A DNA stretch of 64,000 bases, taken from Halorubellus salinus (lineage in GTDB: Archaea > Halobacteriota > Halobacteria > Halobacteriales > Natrialbaceae). The DNA lies in assembly GCF_020567525.1 (NCBI RefSeq), contig NZ_JAJCVI010000004.1, positions 434,001 through 498,000 on the forward strand. The letters run 5' to 3'. The notes under the pieces were generated by a model. That model ran no database searches. It saw only the letters and a program-made list of their open reading frames with translations, and was not told where the DNA came from. This document shows, piece by piece, positions 17,522-26,213 of this stretch. Both the position numbers and the translations under genes were made by a program. Position 1 is the stretch's first letter. Every line of letters starts with the position of its first letter.

Positions 17522-18817
17522 GTGACGCTCGACCCCGTGCACTACGAGGGCATCGCGCGCCTCGCCAAGCGCATCCAGTACGACGTCGACGAGAGCGACC
17601 ACCGCGACGTCGCCGAGACCGTCTGGGACGAGTACCTCGACCCGCTCGTGCACGACGGCAACCGCGTCCTCGAACCGCTCGACGAGCAGCGCCGGCTCGT
17701 CGCCGACGTCGAGGACGTCGCGCTCGCAGACACCGCGTTCGACTCCGTGCACGGGCTGGACGCCGGCACCATCAACCCGACGACGTTCTCGAACGGGCTC
17801 GTGCTCGACATCGCGCAGGCCGCGATGAGCGCGACGCCGAGCGACCTCGACCTCCACCGCGGCCGCACGATGGTCATGACCGTGCACTCCGCGGACGCGA
17901 CCGTCGCGTTCGACGAGGACGACTGGACGATGAACGACGCCGGCTACGTCCGCACGCAGATACGGCAGGCGCCCCGCGTCAACCGCTTCGAGGAAGGCGT
18001 CGTGCACGCACTCAGCCTGTACCGCGCCGAATCCGAGCACGCGCGCACGAACGCGGACGTCGTCGACGACCTCCTCGTCCTCGACGGCCCCATCTACCCG
18101 ACGGGCCTGCTGCGGTGGGCGGACCAGCATCCCGAACTCAAGACGGTGCTCGAGGAGGAGGACCAGCCCGAGGAGGTCGTCGAGAACTACGTCCGGCTCG
18201 TCGAGCGGTTCGTCGAGAAGGACGTTCCGCTCGTCGGGTTCGTGAAGAACCCCGCGGGGAACGCCATCACGCGCGTCGTCCGGGACTCGTTCGGGCAGGC
18301 GCCGTGGGTGGACGACGCCGCGATGTTCAAGCGCCTCCTCGAACGCGGCGAGCTGGTCGCCGACGAGGACGCGCGCGACGCCGGCGACGACGGCCCGACG
18401 CCGCGGCGGTTCGAGCGCGACACGAGCGCGCTCACCGCGACGTCGTGGTTCGTCTCCCGGGGCGGCACCGACCGCGTCCTGTCGCGGCACGGCGACGCCC
18501 TCGGCGTCGACCGCCGGCTCGACGACGAAGCCTACGAGGTGACGTTCTGCGCGATATACGACCCGCGGACCGACGTCCTCTACAGGCTCGAAGCGCCGTA
18601 CGCGGTCACGCGCCACGAGAGCCAGCGGGAAGCACTCCAGCAGTGGGCGCTTGCGTCCGTCGCCGCCGAACGCGGCCCGCCCCTGGCAGTCGGGAAAGCC
18701 GACGAACTCGCGAAGATCGGCGGTCGCGAGAAGCGCTCGCTCCGCGAGACCCTCGAGGAGACGTTCCAGTCCCGGCGCGCCCGCCAGTACGACGACGTCC
18801 GCTGGGGCGACGAGTAG
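17522..18817 (+). CDS. nurA: NurA 5'-3' nuclease
   Basis: 431 residues of the NurA family, the nuclease that works with HerA (and Mre11-Rad50) in DNA end resection. VHGLDAGTINPTTFSNGLVL contains the conserved first metal-binding Asp region; LLVLDGPIY is the second acidic motif, and FVKNPAGNAITRVV follows. Start is GTG 17522 with a GCTTAAGC box about 27 nt upstream. herA follows 3.4 kb downstream on the same strand with four genes between, an interrupted version of the usual herA-nurA linkage. Confidence 0.9.
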   Translation: MTLDPVHYEGIARLAKRIQYDVDESDHRDVAETVWDEYLDPLVHDGNRVLEPLDEQRRLVADVEDVALADTAFDSVHGLDAGTINPTTFSNGLVLDIAQAAMSATPSDLDLHRGRTMVMTVHSADATVAFDEDDWTMNDAGYVRTQIRQAPRVNRFEEGVVHALSLYRAESEHARTNADVVDDLLVLDGPIYPTGLLRWADQHPELKTVLEEEDQPEEVVENYVRLVERFVEKDVPLVGFVKNPAGNAITRVVRDSFGQAPWVDDAAMFKRLLERGELVADEDARDAGDDGPTPRRFERDTSALTATSWFVSRGGTDRVLSRHGDALGVDRRLDDEAYEVTFCAIYDPRTDVLYRLEAPYAVTRHESQREALQQWALASVAAERGPPLAVGKADELAKIGGREKRSLRETLEETFQSRRARQYDDVRWGDE

Positions 18818-18986
18818 TCAGCGGCGACGAGACCCGACGGGATCCGCGGACTGCGCCGAGTACCGCCCCAGCGACGACGTCCTGCGATACCGTGTCACCC
18901 GATTGTTGAGTACACCACTGCTGCGTGAAAATGTCTCTCCTTCACGCCCTCACGACGCGTAATACACCCGGAGCGAATAAATCAAC

Positions 18987-20384
18987 ATGTCCTTAACGAC
19001 ACGCAACACCGACGACCAGGCCATCTCCGACTTCGCGGCGACGTTCCGCGGAACCGTCATCAGCCCGGACGACGAGGGCTACGACGAGGCCCGAACCGTC
19101 TGGAACGGGATGATAGACGAACGCCCCGCGCTCGTCGCGCAGTGCGCCGGACCCGCCGACGTCATCGCGTCGGTGAACTTCGCGCGCGAACACGAATACG
19201 CGATCTCCGTCAAAGGCGGCGGGCACAACATCGCCGGACGCGCCGTCAAGGACGACGCCTTCGTGATCGACCTGTCGCGGATGAAATCGGTTCGCGTCGA
19301 CCCGGACGCCAGGACCGCGCGCGTCGAACCGGGCGTCGTCCTGCAGGAACTCGACCACGAGACCCAGGCGTTCGGGCTCGCGACGCCCGCCGGCTACAAC
19401 TCGACGACCGGTGTCGCCGGTCTCACCCTCGGCGGCGGCTGGGGCTGGCTCTCGCGCAAACACGGCCTGACCGTGGACAACCTCATCTCCGCCGACGTCG
19501 TCACCGCCGACGGCGAACTCGTTCACGCGAGCGAGAACGAGAACCCGGACCTCTTCTGGGGGCTCCGCGGCGGCGGCGGGAACTTCGGGGTCGTCACGTC
19601 CTTCGAGTTCCAACTGCACGAGGTCGGCCCCACGGTGCTGTCCGGCCCGATCGTCCACCCGTTCGACGACGCCAGAGCGGTCCTCTCGGCGTACCGTGAC
19701 TTCACAGCGGACGCGCCCAACGAAGCGACGGTCTGGTGCGTCATCAGGCACGCGCCGCCGTTGGAGTTCATCCCGGAGGAATGGCACGGCCGGAAGGTCC
19801 TCATCCTCGCGGCGTTCTACGCAGGCGAGATGGCTGAGGGCGAGCGGGTGCTCCAGCCCCTCCGCGACGTCGGCGACCCCATCGCCGACGCCATCGGCCC
19901 GCACCCCTACACGGGCTGGCAGCAGGCGTTCGACGGACTCGCCCCGGCCGGGAACCGACACTACTGGAAGTCCCACAACTTCGACGAACTGACCGACGAG
20001 ATGATCGAGACGTTCGTCGAGTACGGCGGAACCATCCCGACCCCGGAGACGGAGATCGCGATCCCGAACCTCGGCGGCGCGATGAACGAGCGACCCGTCG
20101 ATTCGACGGCGTACCCGCACCGCAACTTCGAGTTCACGATGGTCCTCCACACGCAGTGGACGGACCCCGAACAGGACGAGGAATGCATCGCGTGGGCACG
20201 CGAGATGCACGAGGCGATGACCCCGCACGCGACCGGCGGCGTCTACGCCAACTTCGTCCCCGAGACGGACGGCGACCAGCAAGCCGCGTACGGCGAGAAC
20301 TACGACCGGTTGGTCGAGGTCAAGAACCGGTGGGACCCGGAGAACGTCTTCCGGTTGAACCACAACGTCGAACCCAGCGAGTGA
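18987..20384 (+). CDS. FAD-binding oxidoreductase, BBE (berberine bridge-like) type
   Basis: 465 residues. The PCMH FAD-binding domain covers about 35-205 (AISVKGGGHNIAGRAV with the His that in many family members carries covalent FAD, then GLTLGGGWGWLSRKHGLTVD and GGGGNFGVVTSFEF). The C-terminus carries the BBE domain (YANFVPETDGDQ, YDRLVEVKNRWDPENVFRLN). Substrate unknown; family members oxidise alkaloids, sugars or other alcohols. The paired Cys used for bicovalent FAD is not evident, so single attachment through His is inferred. A GTAATACA box at 18958-18966 fits leaderless initiation at ATG 18987. Confidence 0.9.
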   Translation: MSLTTRNTDDQAISDFAATFRGTVISPDDEGYDEARTVWNGMIDERPALVAQCAGPADVIASVNFAREHEYAISVKGGGHNIAGRAVKDDAFVIDLSRMKSVRVDPDARTARVEPGVVLQELDHETQAFGLATPAGYNSTTGVAGLTLGGGWGWLSRKHGLTVDNLISADVVTADGELVHASENENPDLFWGLRGGGGNFGVVTSFEFQLHEVGPTVLSGPIVHPFDDARAVLSAYRDFTADAPNEATVWCVIRHAPPLEFIPEEWHGRKVLILAAFYAGEMAEGERVLQPLRDVGDPIADAIGPHPYTGWQQAFDGLAPAGNRHYWKSHNFDELTDEMIETFVEYGGTIPTPETEIAIPNLGGAMNERPVDSTAYPHRNFEFTMVLHTQWTDPEQDEECIAWAREMHEAMTPHATGGVYANFVPETDGDQQAAYGENYDRLVEVKNRWDPENVFRLNHNVEPSE

Positions 20385-20476
20385 CCGTCGCCCCCCGACG
20401 GCCGGGCTGGTTCGGAACTATCCGGTGCGCGCACGCCAGGACCGTTTTTAGGTAGCTGGCGTGACGATGAGGGCCC

Positions 20477-20710
20477 ATGGCTTCAGTCGAGATCGAGTAC
20501 TGCGTGCCGTGTGGTCACCGAGCGAACGCCATAGAGACGGCCGACGCCATCCTCGACGTGCACGCCGACGCCGTCGACGCCGTGAACCTCGTCCCCGGCG
20601 GCGGCGGTGTCTTCGAGGTCCGGATGGACGGCGAGATGGTCCTGGACACCGACGAGGAGGGGTACGACCGGGACGCCATCGTCGAGCGCATCGGCGACGC
20701 GGTCGCGTGA
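20477..20710 (+). CDS. Rdx family (SelT/SelW/SelH-like) protein
   Basis: 77 residues with the Rdx CxxC motif CVPC at residues 9-12 in EIEYCVPCGHRANAIETAD, then a VNLVPGGGGVFEVRMDGEMV strand-turn-strand. In eukaryotes and bacteria this thioredoxin-like family includes selenoproteins with Cys-x-x-Sec; here both positions are Cys. A redox role is inferred from the fold. TTTTTAGG at 20446-20453 is about 27 nt upstream. The symporter frame follows after an 18-bp palindrome. Confidence 0.85.
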   Translation: MASVEIEYCVPCGHRANAIETADAILDVHADAVDAVNLVPGGGGVFEVRMDGEMVLDTDEEGYDRDAIVERIGDAVA

Positions 20711-20728
20711 GCCCCACCGCGGTGGGGC
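20711..20728. repeat. 18-bp perfect palindrome
   Basis: GCCCCACCGCGGTGGGGC begins one base after the Rdx stop codon and ends six bases before the ATG at 20735. It can form a 9-bp stem with little loop as RNA, or bind a dimeric protein as DNA. It is not followed by a T-tract, so terminator function is doubtful. Confidence 0.7.
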
Positions 20729-20776
20729 GGTAGGATGGAGTGGGGTTCGGTCGTCGACGACAACCTCCTCTGATGG

Positions 20777-21625
20777 GTGCTCGCCGCGGTCGCCGCGGGC
20801 GTCCTCGTCCCGGAACTCGCCGTCGTCACCGACTACGCGACGCCGATCCTCGCGGTGATGGTCGGGAGCGTCTCGCTCACCCTGACCGTCGACCGCTTCC
20901 GGACGGTCGAGCCCCGCGGCGTCGCGGGCGCGCTCGCCGGGCACGTCGCGATGCCCGCGGTCGCGAGCGCGGTCGCGAGCGCGCTCGACCTCGCGCCCGC
21001 GGTCGTCGCCGGGTTCGTCGTCCTCGGCGCGGTCACGCCGGAACTGGTGACGCCGACGATGACCGAACTCGCGGACGGCGACACCGCGCTCGCGATGACG
21101 GTGCTCGTCGTCGCCGGTGTCGGCGCGACCGCGTTCGTCCCGCTCGCGGCGTTCCTCGGGGACGCCGTCGCCGTCGACTCCGCCCGCATCGTCGAGGGAC
21201 TCGTGCTCGCGGTCGTCGCACCGATGCTCGCCGCCATCGTCGTCCAGCACGCGTTCGACGAGCGCGTTGGCGCGCACGAGGACGCGTACGGGACGGTGTC
21301 GGCCGTCGCCGTCGTCGCCATCATCGGCGGCGTCGCCGCGGCGAACGCCGACCTCTTGCGCGCGACTCCCGCGCGTACCGCCGTCGTCGCCTTCGGCGCG
21401 CTCGCGCTGAACCTCGCCGGCTACGCCATCGGCTACCTCGGTGGTCTGGGCGGCACTCGCGAAACCCGCATCGCGACGACGCTCTCGGTCGGGATGCGCG
21501 ACTTCGCGGTCGCCGCCGCGCTCGTCGTCGCCGCCGGCTTCCCGACCGCCGCGAGCCTCCCCGCGGTCACGTTCGGCGTCGTCGAGATGACGACGAGCGC
21601 ACTGCTCGCGAGTCGACTCGGCTGA
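20777..21625 (+). CDS. Bile acid:sodium symporter-like membrane protein; N-terminus interrupted by TGA
   Basis: 282 residues from GTG 20777, with about nine membrane helices (LAAVAAGVLVPEL, GHVAMPAVASAVASALDL, VVAGFVVLGAVTPELVTPTM). This is the BASS/arsenite-permease-like fold that moves organic anions with sodium. The frame extends upstream to ATG 20735, giving MEWGSVVDDNLL, then TGA at 20771-20773, then Trp. A single TGG-to-TGA change would explain this. Either the gene starts at GTG 20777, immediately entering the first helix, or it is a recent nonsense allele. Codon use and helices are intact downstream, so I keep it as a CDS. It probably shares the Rdx transcript. Confidence 0.7.
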   Translation: MLAAVAAGVLVPELAVVTDYATPILAVMVGSVSLTLTVDRFRTVEPRGVAGALAGHVAMPAVASAVASALDLAPAVVAGFVVLGAVTPELVTPTMTELADGDTALAMTVLVVAGVGATAFVPLAAFLGDAVAVDSARIVEGLVLAVVAPMLAAIVVQHAFDERVGAHEDAYGTVSAVAVVAIIGGVAAANADLLRATPARTAVVAFGALALNLAGYAIGYLGGLGGTRETRIATTLSVGMRDFAVAAALVVAAGFPTAASLPAVTFGVVEMTTSALLASRLG

Positions 21626-21649
21626 AGGACTCTTGGGCGACCCGAGCAG

Positions 21650-21985
21650 TCAGGCGTGCTCGACCTTCTCGACGCTGACCTCGACGGCCTCGGGGTCCAC
21701 GCCGATGCGCGCGAACTGCGTGCGGACGTGCTCGCGAGCCGCCTCCACGGCCTGGTCGCGCGTGTCGAACCCGCGCGGCATCGGCGAGTCGAACGCCACG
21801 TGAACCTCGCGGCCGTCGACCTCCTGGATGCTCCCGCCGCTCTCGACCTCGTAGAACTCGTCGCAGACCCACACGTACGGCGCGTCCTCGTCGGGCGCGC
21901 CCTGGAACTGCGGCGCGCGCTCCCCGCGCTCGTAGACGGTGCCGGTCAGCTCGGTCCCACCGGCAGCGCCGCGGACTAGTAACAT
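21650..21985 (-). CDS. Conserved haloarchaeal protein of unknown function
   Basis: 111 residues from ATG 21985 (MLLVRGAAGGTELTGTVYER). It looks like a compact alpha-beta protein: APYVWVCDEFYEVESGGSIQ, a strand EVHVAFDSPMPRGFDT, a helix QAVEAAREHVRTQFARIG and a final strand. No catalytic motif seen. The start was chosen at MLLV because the upstream 20 codons have shadow composition. It is convergent with the symporter gene. Confidence 0.65.
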   Translation of the reverse strand: MLLVRGAAGGTELTGTVYERGERAPQFQGAPDEDAPYVWVCDEFYEVESGGSIQEVDGREVHVAFDSPMPRGFDTRDQAVEAAREHVRTQFARIGVDPEAVEVSVEKVEHA

Positions 21986-22060
21986 GATTCGACTGACGGC
22001 CCGCAGCCGAATAAGGGGAGTGGGTCCCACCGCCAGCACCAGCATACGCCGCCCGCCAGG

Positions 22061-22163
22061 GCGGCGTTTCGAGTCGTGGGTCGGGGTGTGCTGGGGCGGC
22101 GTTTCGAGTTGCGGTTCGGGGTGTGCCAGGGCGGCGTTTCGAGTCGTGGGTCGGTGCGCGCCG
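22061..22163. repeat. 35-bp tandem repeat, about 2.9 copies
   Basis: Units start at 22061, 22096 and 22131 with GCGGCGTTTCGAGT, followed by a variable CGTGGGTCGG, GGTGTG and C(C/T)(A/G)GG tail. The third copy decays after TCGG. It lies in the 250-bp divergent space between the 111-residue gene and herA. No open reading frame with coding bias crosses it. Confidence 0.75.
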
Positions 22164-22236
22164 CGAGGTGTTCCTCGTGGGGCGTGGTCGTGCGTGCGTG
22201 AAAAGCGGTATGGTGCTCGCGGTGTGAGGGTGTGCT

Positions 22237-24081
22237 ATGACTGACCTCGGTGACTTCGGGGATTTCGCTGGTGACGACGACGAGGACGGCGCGGGTGACG
22301 GTGGCGAGTCGGGGCCCGCTGGGGGTGCTGGGGCCGACGGTGATGGTGACGGGGCGGCCGTCGGAGACGACTTCGAGCGCGTGGACGTGTCGCCGGCGGG
22401 GAGCGACGACGGCATCGGGACGGTGGCGGTGTCGGCGGGCCTCCAGATCGCGGAACGCGAGGAGGACACGCAGTTGCGGGCGTACGTGACGACCGGGAAC
22501 CGCCCGCAGGTCCGCATCGGCAAGTACCTCCTGGTGCCGTACCCGGACGGCGAGAAGCTGTTCTGTCGCATCACGGGCCTCGAGTACGAGCAGGCGTTCG
22601 TGAGCGACGACGCGAACGAGATCCACGCGCGCCGCGCGATGCGACGGGACGGTATCGACGAGGCTGATTACAAGTTCATGGCGACGCTCGACCCGATGAG
22701 CGTCATCTTCCGCGACGAGAGCGACGACGAACTGAAGCGGCGGATGGTCGACCGCGTCCCGAAGCCGGAGACGGTGGTGCGGGTGGCGAGCGACACCGCG
22801 GAGATCAAGACGGGGTTGAAGATGCCGGACGACGGCGTGTTCCTCGGGCACCTCTCCGTCGGCGGGGAGAAGGTGCGGACGGCCGCGGAGCCGCCGACCA
22901 TCGACTACCGCTTGAAGGACGACTACAGCGAGGGCGACCCGCTCCTGTTCCGGCACACGCTCGTCGCGGGTGGGACGGGGAGCGGGAAGACCCACGGCGC
23001 GAAGAACGTCCTCCGGCAGTTCCTCGCCGAGGAGCGCACGTACCCGATGGAGGGCGGTCGCGAGAGCCGGCCCGCGGTGGTGATGTTCGACCCGCAGGAC
23101 GAGTACGCGCAGATGCACGACGACAACCCCGCGGTCGCCGACGACGACGCGTTCCGTCGGCGACTGGAGCGCGAGGACGTCGCGTACGGCGGCGTGGACG
23201 ATACGACGGCGTTCGTGCCGAAGGTCGGGTCGGCGACGTACAGCGCCGACCATCATCGCGCGGAGCAGGTCGAGTTCACCATCCCGTTCAGTATGGTGCG
23301 GTCGCGACCGTGGCTCGTCGCGAGCGCCGGCCTGAACGACAACCAGTACCCCGCGCTCAAGCTCCTGCTCTCTCGGTTCTTCGAAGACTACGGGAACTCG
23401 GGGACGTACTCGCAGTTCCGGTCGTTCCTCGACGACCCGGCGCTGAAGGAGGAGCTCGACGAGAGCGGGCGCGTGCACGAGGCGACGTTCGACGCCATCA
23501 AACGCCGGACGTACGGGTTCGGGGACGTCTTCGACCAGAGCGCGCGCGCCATCACGGACATGGTGAACGAGTTCGTGCGCCCGGGCGGCCTGAGCGTCGT
23601 CCCGACGTATCACGTGACGGATTCGCGCCAGACGACGACGGTCGTGCTCGCCCTGGCGAGCCTCCTCGTCGACCAGAAGCTCTCGAACGACCCGCGCTAC
23701 GAGCGCATCAAGGAGACGCCGCTCGTGCTCGGGATGGACGAGGCGCACAACTTCCTGACGGACGCGGAGGACGTGCAGGCGCGGAAGGTCATCTCGAAGT
23801 TCACGGACGCCGCGAAGCAGGGGCGCAAGGAGCGCCTCGGGTTGTTCCTCATCACGCAGGACCCCCAGGACGTCGCCGACCCGGTGTTCAAGCAGGTGAA
23901 CACGACCGTCGTCCTGAACCTCGGCGACGAGGACGCCATCTCCGCGGTGAACATCCCCCGGAACCTCGAGGACAAGGTGCCGTACATGGAGAAGGGCCAG
24001 ATGGTCGTGTACTCGCCGGACAACTCGGAGCCGGTGGAGATCGTGGGGCTCTCGAAGTGCCTCACGAAGCACGGCCGGTGA
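22237..24081 (+). CDS. herA: HerA-like DNA helicase/translocase ATPase
   Basis: 614 residues. An acidic N-terminus of about 60 residues precedes a HAS-barrel-like region (RPQVRIGKYLLVPYPDGEK). Next come Walker A GGTGSGKTHG near 246, an acidic Walker B in VLGMDEAHNFL near 500, and a TQDPQDVADPVF sensor region. HerA hexamers drive DNA end resection together with NurA, whose gene is 3.4 kb upstream on the same strand. The tandem repeats at 22061 lie in its upstream region. Haloarchaea carry several HerA paralogues, so pairing with this NurA is inferred from proximity. Confidence 0.9.
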   Translation: MTDLGDFGDFAGDDDEDGAGDGGESGPAGGAGADGDGDGAAVGDDFERVDVSPAGSDDGIGTVAVSAGLQIAEREEDTQLRAYVTTGNRPQVRIGKYLLVPYPDGEKLFCRITGLEYEQAFVSDDANEIHARRAMRRDGIDEADYKFMATLDPMSVIFRDESDDELKRRMVDRVPKPETVVRVASDTAEIKTGLKMPDDGVFLGHLSVGGEKVRTAAEPPTIDYRLKDDYSEGDPLLFRHTLVAGGTGSGKTHGAKNVLRQFLAEERTYPMEGGRESRPAVVMFDPQDEYAQMHDDNPAVADDDAFRRRLEREDVAYGGVDDTTAFVPKVGSATYSADHHRAEQVEFTIPFSMVRSRPWLVASAGLNDNQYPALKLLLSRFFEDYGNSGTYSQFRSFLDDPALKEELDESGRVHEATFDAIKRRTYGFGDVFDQSARAITDMVNEFVRPGGLSVVPTYHVTDSRQTTTVVLALASLLVDQKLSNDPRYERIKETPLVLGMDEAHNFLTDAEDVQARKVISKFTDAAKQGRKERLGLFLITQDPQDVADPVFKQVNTTVVLNLGDEDAISAVNIPRNLEDKVPYMEKGQMVVYSPDNSEPVEIVGLSKCLTKHGR

Positions 24082-24183
24082 AGCGCTCGGTGGCGGCCCG
24101 AGTCGTGGGGTGACCGGCCGCGACGGAGCGGCGGTTCGTGGTAGTGGACGGGTTCCGTCCCGGTGAACCGTCCTGAACGGTCG

Positions 24184-24195
24184 AATTACTTATCC
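24184..24195 (+). promoter_or_regulatory. TATA-like box for the UspA gene
   Basis: TTACTTATC centred about 27-30 nt before the ATG at 24219, consistent with a leaderless transcript. Confidence 0.5.
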
Positions 24196-24218
24196 CACCT
24201 ACTGTGCTATTTGGTACC

Positions 24219-24773
24219 ATGTCTGTGCACGTGCTCGTGGCGTACGACGACTCCACGCAGGCCGACCGCGCGCTGGCGTTCGCGCAGGAATCGTTCCCGG
24301 ACGCCCACGTCACGCTGCTCACAGTCATCGACCCCGCCGACGCCGGCTCGCGGCGCCGCCTCTCGCTCCCCCCGCTGGGCGACGAGTGGCTCGCTCGTGC
24401 CCGCGAGAACGCCGAGGACCACCTCGCCGACGCGACCGAGCGGGCTCGCGACGCCGGCGTCGACGTCGACGCCGTCATCGAGGTCGGGCGGCCCGCGAAC
24501 ACCATCGTCGGGTACGCCGAGGACCACGCCGTCGACCACGTCGTCATGGGGAGCCACGGCCGCTCGGGCGTCACGCGCATCCTCCTCGGCAGCGTCGCCG
24601 AGAGCGTCATCCGACGCTCGCCCGTCCCCGTCACCGTCGCCCGCGCCGACGCGACGCGCGCCGACTCGACGAGCGCCGACTCGACGAGCGCCGAGGACGC
24701 CACGGGAAGCGAGTCGACGAACGGCTCGCCAGAGGACGCCGCGAACGAGGTCTCCGGCGAAGGCTCCGCCTGA
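24219..24773 (+). CDS. Universal stress protein (UspA family)
   Basis: 184 residues. The Usp fold occupies 1-148, with MSVHVLVAYDDSTQADRALA at the start and the ATP-binding loop MGSHGRSGVTRILLGSVAES followed by PVPVTVARA. A 36-residue tail is a low-complexity Thr/Ser/Asp/Glu run containing a repeated ADSTS unit encoded by a 15-bp direct repeat. Usp proteins are stress-induced nucleotide-binding proteins of unclear mechanism. Start at MSVHV supported by the TATA box; a codon at 24204 is in frame but lies within the promoter-proximal region. Confidence 0.9.
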   Translation: MSVHVLVAYDDSTQADRALAFAQESFPDAHVTLLTVIDPADAGSRRRLSLPPLGDEWLARARENAEDHLADATERARDAGVDVDAVIEVGRPANTIVGYAEDHAVDHVVMGSHGRSGVTRILLGSVAESVIRRSPVPVTVARADATRADSTSADSTSAEDATGSESTNGSPEDAANEVSGEGSA

Positions 24774-24812
24774 CCAGCATCCTTTTCACGTTAGGTTCCG
24801 AACATTTACCGT

Positions 24813-25685
24813 ATGGAAACCAGCGACGGCGACGTCGTCGCCTGGCAGATAGCGCCCACGGACACGCGCTTCGGTCGCCTCTGTGGGTACGCGCTCGTCG
24901 GCGTGCTCGGCGCGTTCGCGTTCTTGGCGCTGGCGGCCGTCGCCATCGCGGTCGCGGCCGCCGTCGCGGGCGGCGACGGTGGCACGGTCTTCGTCGTCGT
25001 CGTGCTCGTCCTCGTCGGCGGCCCGTTCTCCGCCGTCGCGCTCGTCCCGTTCCTCGACGCCGACCAGCGCCCCGACGACCTCTGGTCGACCGAGACGTTC
25101 GACCCCGGCGCGCTCCACCCGCTCGGCGTCGCCGCGAGCGTCGTGCTCGCCGCCGCCGGTCTCCTCGCGACGGTCGCCAGCGACAGCGTCCTCGCGGTCT
25201 ACCCGCTCGTCGGCGTCCTCTTCGTCGCCTCGATGGGGCTCGCCATCGGCGGCCCCTCGGGGCGCGTCGACCGCGACGCCGGCACGCTCACCGTCCACGG
25301 GAATACGCACCCGCTCGCCGACCTCGCCGCCGTCCGCGCCGTCGACGTCGGCGGTCTCGTCCTCGTCAACACCCGGTTCGTCGCGCGCCCCGGCGGCCGC
25401 GACGCCCCCCTCCTGTTCACGATACCGCGCGACGCCTACGACCAGGTCCGCGCCGAACTCGACGCCGGCGTCGCCGCCGACAGCACCGTCGACGCCACGC
25501 GCTCGCGCGCCGACTGCATCGCCATCGTCACCGCCGGCGTCGGGTCGCTCGCACTCGCCGCCGCCCTCGTCGGACTCGGCGCGACCAGCAGCGTCGACGG
25601 CGCCGGCGTCCTCTCCTTCGTCGCGGCGTTCCCCGCGCTGTTCGGCGTCCTCTTCCTCGCCCTCGCCGCACGACGCAGCGCGTGA
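24813..25685 (+). CDS. Membrane protein of unknown function
   Basis: 290 residues. Predicted helices are at about 25-52, 58-78, 105-123 and 128-147, then a soluble domain (GRVDRDAGTLTVHGNTHPLA, TIPRDAYDQVRAELDAG) and two more helices near 232-288. The soluble part looks like a small beta-rich PH-like fold between helices, as in bacterial PH/YdbT-type membrane proteins, but this is inference. CCTTTTCAC about 27 nt upstream may be the TATA box. Confidence 0.65.
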   Translation: METSDGDVVAWQIAPTDTRFGRLCGYALVGVLGAFAFLALAAVAIAVAAAVAGGDGGTVFVVVVLVLVGGPFSAVALVPFLDADQRPDDLWSTETFDPGALHPLGVAASVVLAAAGLLATVASDSVLAVYPLVGVLFVASMGLAIGGPSGRVDRDAGTLTVHGNTHPLADLAAVRAVDVGGLVLVNTRFVARPGGRDAPLLFTIPRDAYDQVRAELDAGVAADSTVDATRSRADCIAIVTAGVGSLALAAALVGLGATSSVDGAGVLSFVAAFPALFGVLFLALAARRSA

Positions 25686-25718
25686 GCGCACCGCCTCCTC
25701 CCAGCGACGCGACCCGCG

Positions 25719-26210
25719 CTACGCGACCCGATACCGGCCATCGCTGGTCGTCTCGAGCGCGCCGAACAGGACGAGCCAGTCGAGCTCGCGCGCGACCGTC
25801 TCCCCCCAGACCTCGCGCCAGTTCGTCGGGTACTTGTTGCGCTCGTACTGCGGCACGCCCTCGGCGACCGCATCGAACACCGCGTCCGCAGACACCGGGT
25901 CGTCCGCCGCCGCGACCGCGTCGCTGACCGCTGGCGCGAGGTATACGCCGTCCAGGAACCGCCCCGCGAGCTCCTCCGCGTCGACGTCCTCGCGCGTCCT
26001 CGCGTACCCGCGTTCGTGCTCGGCGACGAGCCCGAGCGCGCGCAGGAACGTCAACCACTTCGCGGCCTCGTCGCGCTCCGGGAACCCCACGCGCTCCATG
26101 AGTCGCGTACAGCAATCGTCCTGCGTATCCGGGACGAGCGGCACCGCCTGCCGCGACTCGAACACGCGGTCGACCGACGCCGGCGGACGCGGCACGTGCT
26201 TGAAGCGCAT
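25719..26210 (-). CDS. Protein of unknown function downstream of mch
   Basis: 163 residues starting MRFKHVPRPPASVDRVFESR. Mostly helical and basic at the start, with a region LMERVGFPERDEAAKWLTFL, then RALGLVAEHERGYAR that resembles a winged-helix unit, and a C-terminal LDWLVLFGALETTSDGRYRV typical of wHTH wings. The start codon lies 4 nt after the mch stop, so the two are co-transcribed. A regulatory or one-carbon-related role is guesswork. No family recognised. Confidence 0.7.
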   Translation of the reverse strand: MRFKHVPRPPASVDRVFESRQAVPLVPDTQDDCCTRLMERVGFPERDEAAKWLTFLRALGLVAEHERGYARTREDVDAEELAGRFLDGVYLAPAVSDAVAAADDPVSADAVFDAVAEGVPQYERNKYPTNWREVWGETVARELDWLVLFGALETTSDGRYRVA

Positions 26211-26213
26211 CGC

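Noticed and set aside
20771-20773. TGA read as selenocysteine in the symporter
   Set aside because: No SECIS-like hairpin seen nearby, no selenoprotein machinery in view, and the position would be in a hydrophobic helix where Trp fits better.
22045-22170. Tandem repeats before herA as a CRISPR array
   Set aside because: The 35-bp period is continuous with no unique 30-40 bp spacers, and there are no cas genes in the window.
21976-24072. Long minus-strand frame opposite herA
   Set aside because: His/Arg/Val-rich shadow of herA; the plus-strand product has P-loop and family motifs.
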